Positions 63,214 to 64,000 of a stretch of DNA of 64,000 nt are shown here, one piece after another. Each line of letters starts with the position of its first letter. The stretch's first letter is position 1. Source of the DNA: Brienomyrus brachyistius (Eukaryota; Chordata; Actinopteri; Osteoglossiformes; Mormyridae); contig NC_064538.1 of the NCBI RefSeq assembly GCF_023856365.1, positions 13,696,435 through 13,760,434 on the forward strand. The letters run 5' to 3'. The position numbers and the translations under genes were made by a program. The notes beneath the pieces are model-generated. The model was not told the DNA's origin. It ran no database searches and saw nothing but the letters and a program-made list of their open reading frames with translations.

Positions 63214-63250
63214 CACAAAAGGTGCGTGGTCAATGAAGAGCGACTGGTAT

Positions 63251-63350
63251 CTAGAGGTTTCCACCTAGAGGTGTCACAACGACATTGCCATAGTTTTTTT
63301 TTCAGAACGAGGTTTATTTTAAGAATTTTCTATATACGACCTCCTCCTAA

Positions 63351-63419
<69 letters not shown>

Positions 63420-64000
63420 CACAGCACATGTTATTAAATGACAAACATGCTAAAAAGTTTCTATTTAAATTTAAATGGTGTTGAAAGCACCCCCCACCAG
63501 AGATTTTTTTTTATGAAAAGAGTTTCTATTTGAATAGATCATCCATGAATTTCTTCGGCTGTGCATTTAGTGTAGTTTTCATCTGGCAGTACGAATGAAT
63601 GACTCAAGCAGGGCCGTAGCCAGCTAGGAGGTCACCGAGGTCAGGTGTTGAGCTGAACCCCCCCCCCCCGCGTGCACGCGCATTTTCAGTACCAGGTGTT
63701 TTACCAGTATTTAATTAGTAGATGGTTTAAAATGAACTAATTATATCGCGAGTTATTCATTGTGTCTGTCACGTTATTTTATCATCTCCATGTAAACCTC
63801 AGTGTTATGGCATTCCCCCCTAAGCATAGTTTAAGTTAATTCGACGACCGAAAGATACTTTGATATGCACTGTTCTCGACTTGTCACACATCTGACACTC
63901 TCAAATTGGTGACGAGTGAATATTTTTTTCATTTGGTGCATGATTTTGTTTTACCTAACAATTGTTTTAATAAAGAATGTATTTATTAAACAAAATATGT
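63251..64000. other. Upstream flank, no gene seen
   Basis: AT-rich, with a long TG/AT microsatellite (63352-63420) and a 13-base C run at 63657-63669. No exon of a neighbouring gene was recognised. Confidence 0.6.
63352..63420 (+). repeat. (TG)n followed by (AT)n compound microsatellite
   Basis: About 26 TG units followed by about eight AT units, 0.8 kb upstream of the bicd2 ATG. Confidence 0.97.

Larger units (their letters stand above)
62566..63250 (-). promoter_or_regulatory. Probable bicd2 5' UTR and promoter region
   Basis: This segment lies directly upstream of the bicd2 ATG and is richer in CpG than its surroundings. It contains two ZNF143-type motifs and a CRE-like site (listed separately) and no obvious TATA box near a plausible start. 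This is a pattern typical of housekeeping-type vertebrate promoters. The transcription start cannot be placed from sequence, and a second gene on the plus strand driven from the same region cannot be excluded. Confidence 0.55.

Overview
The window is vertebrate nuclear DNA, almost certainly from a ray-finned fish. Seven short GT-AG-bounded coding exons are spread over 38 kb and separated by AT-rich introns. The non-coding DNA holds fish-type Tc1-like, Harbinger-like, pogo-like and hAT-like fragments, microsatellites and unusually long G/C homopolymers. I did not identify the species.

One protein-coding gene can be assembled completely, on the minus strand: bicd2, the BICD2 dynein/dynactin cargo adaptor. 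It starts at 62565 and stops at 24366. The seven coding exons (62326-62565, 43276-43488, 32826-32978, 32156-32611, 29922-30932, 29493-29644, 24366-24687) sum to 848 codons plus a stop. Every junction is GT-AG. Phases agree throughout, and the only split codon lies between exons 6 and 7. The last exon contains an in-frame GTAAGT at the position where, as I recall the human isoforms, the short and long BICD2 C-termini diverge.

Layout. 1-19.4 kb is downstream of bicd2. It contains a 43-bp minisatellite (7.4-7.6 kb), one coding-looking exon of unknown identity (8936-9185, minus), two CpG-rich patches (about 4.2 and 13.7 kb) that each lie by an ATG followed by a good minus-strand splice donor, and a dead Tc1-like element (15.35-16.38 kb). 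19.4-24.4 kb may be bicd2 3' UTR or flank. 24.4-33 kb holds exons 7 to 3. 33-43 kb (intron 2) and 43.5-62.3 kb (intron 1) carry most of the transposon remnants. 62.6-63.3 kb is the probable promoter, with two ZNF143-type motifs and a CRE-like site. 63.3-64 kb is simple repeats and AT-rich DNA.

I found no bacterial-type operon, CRISPR array, phage or novel multi-gene system. The observations most worth checking are the C-terminal alternative splice, a foldback element filling most of the 277-bp intron 5, the orphan exon at 9 kb, a perfect 24-bp-TIR element at 56 kb, and the density of G/C homopolymers.
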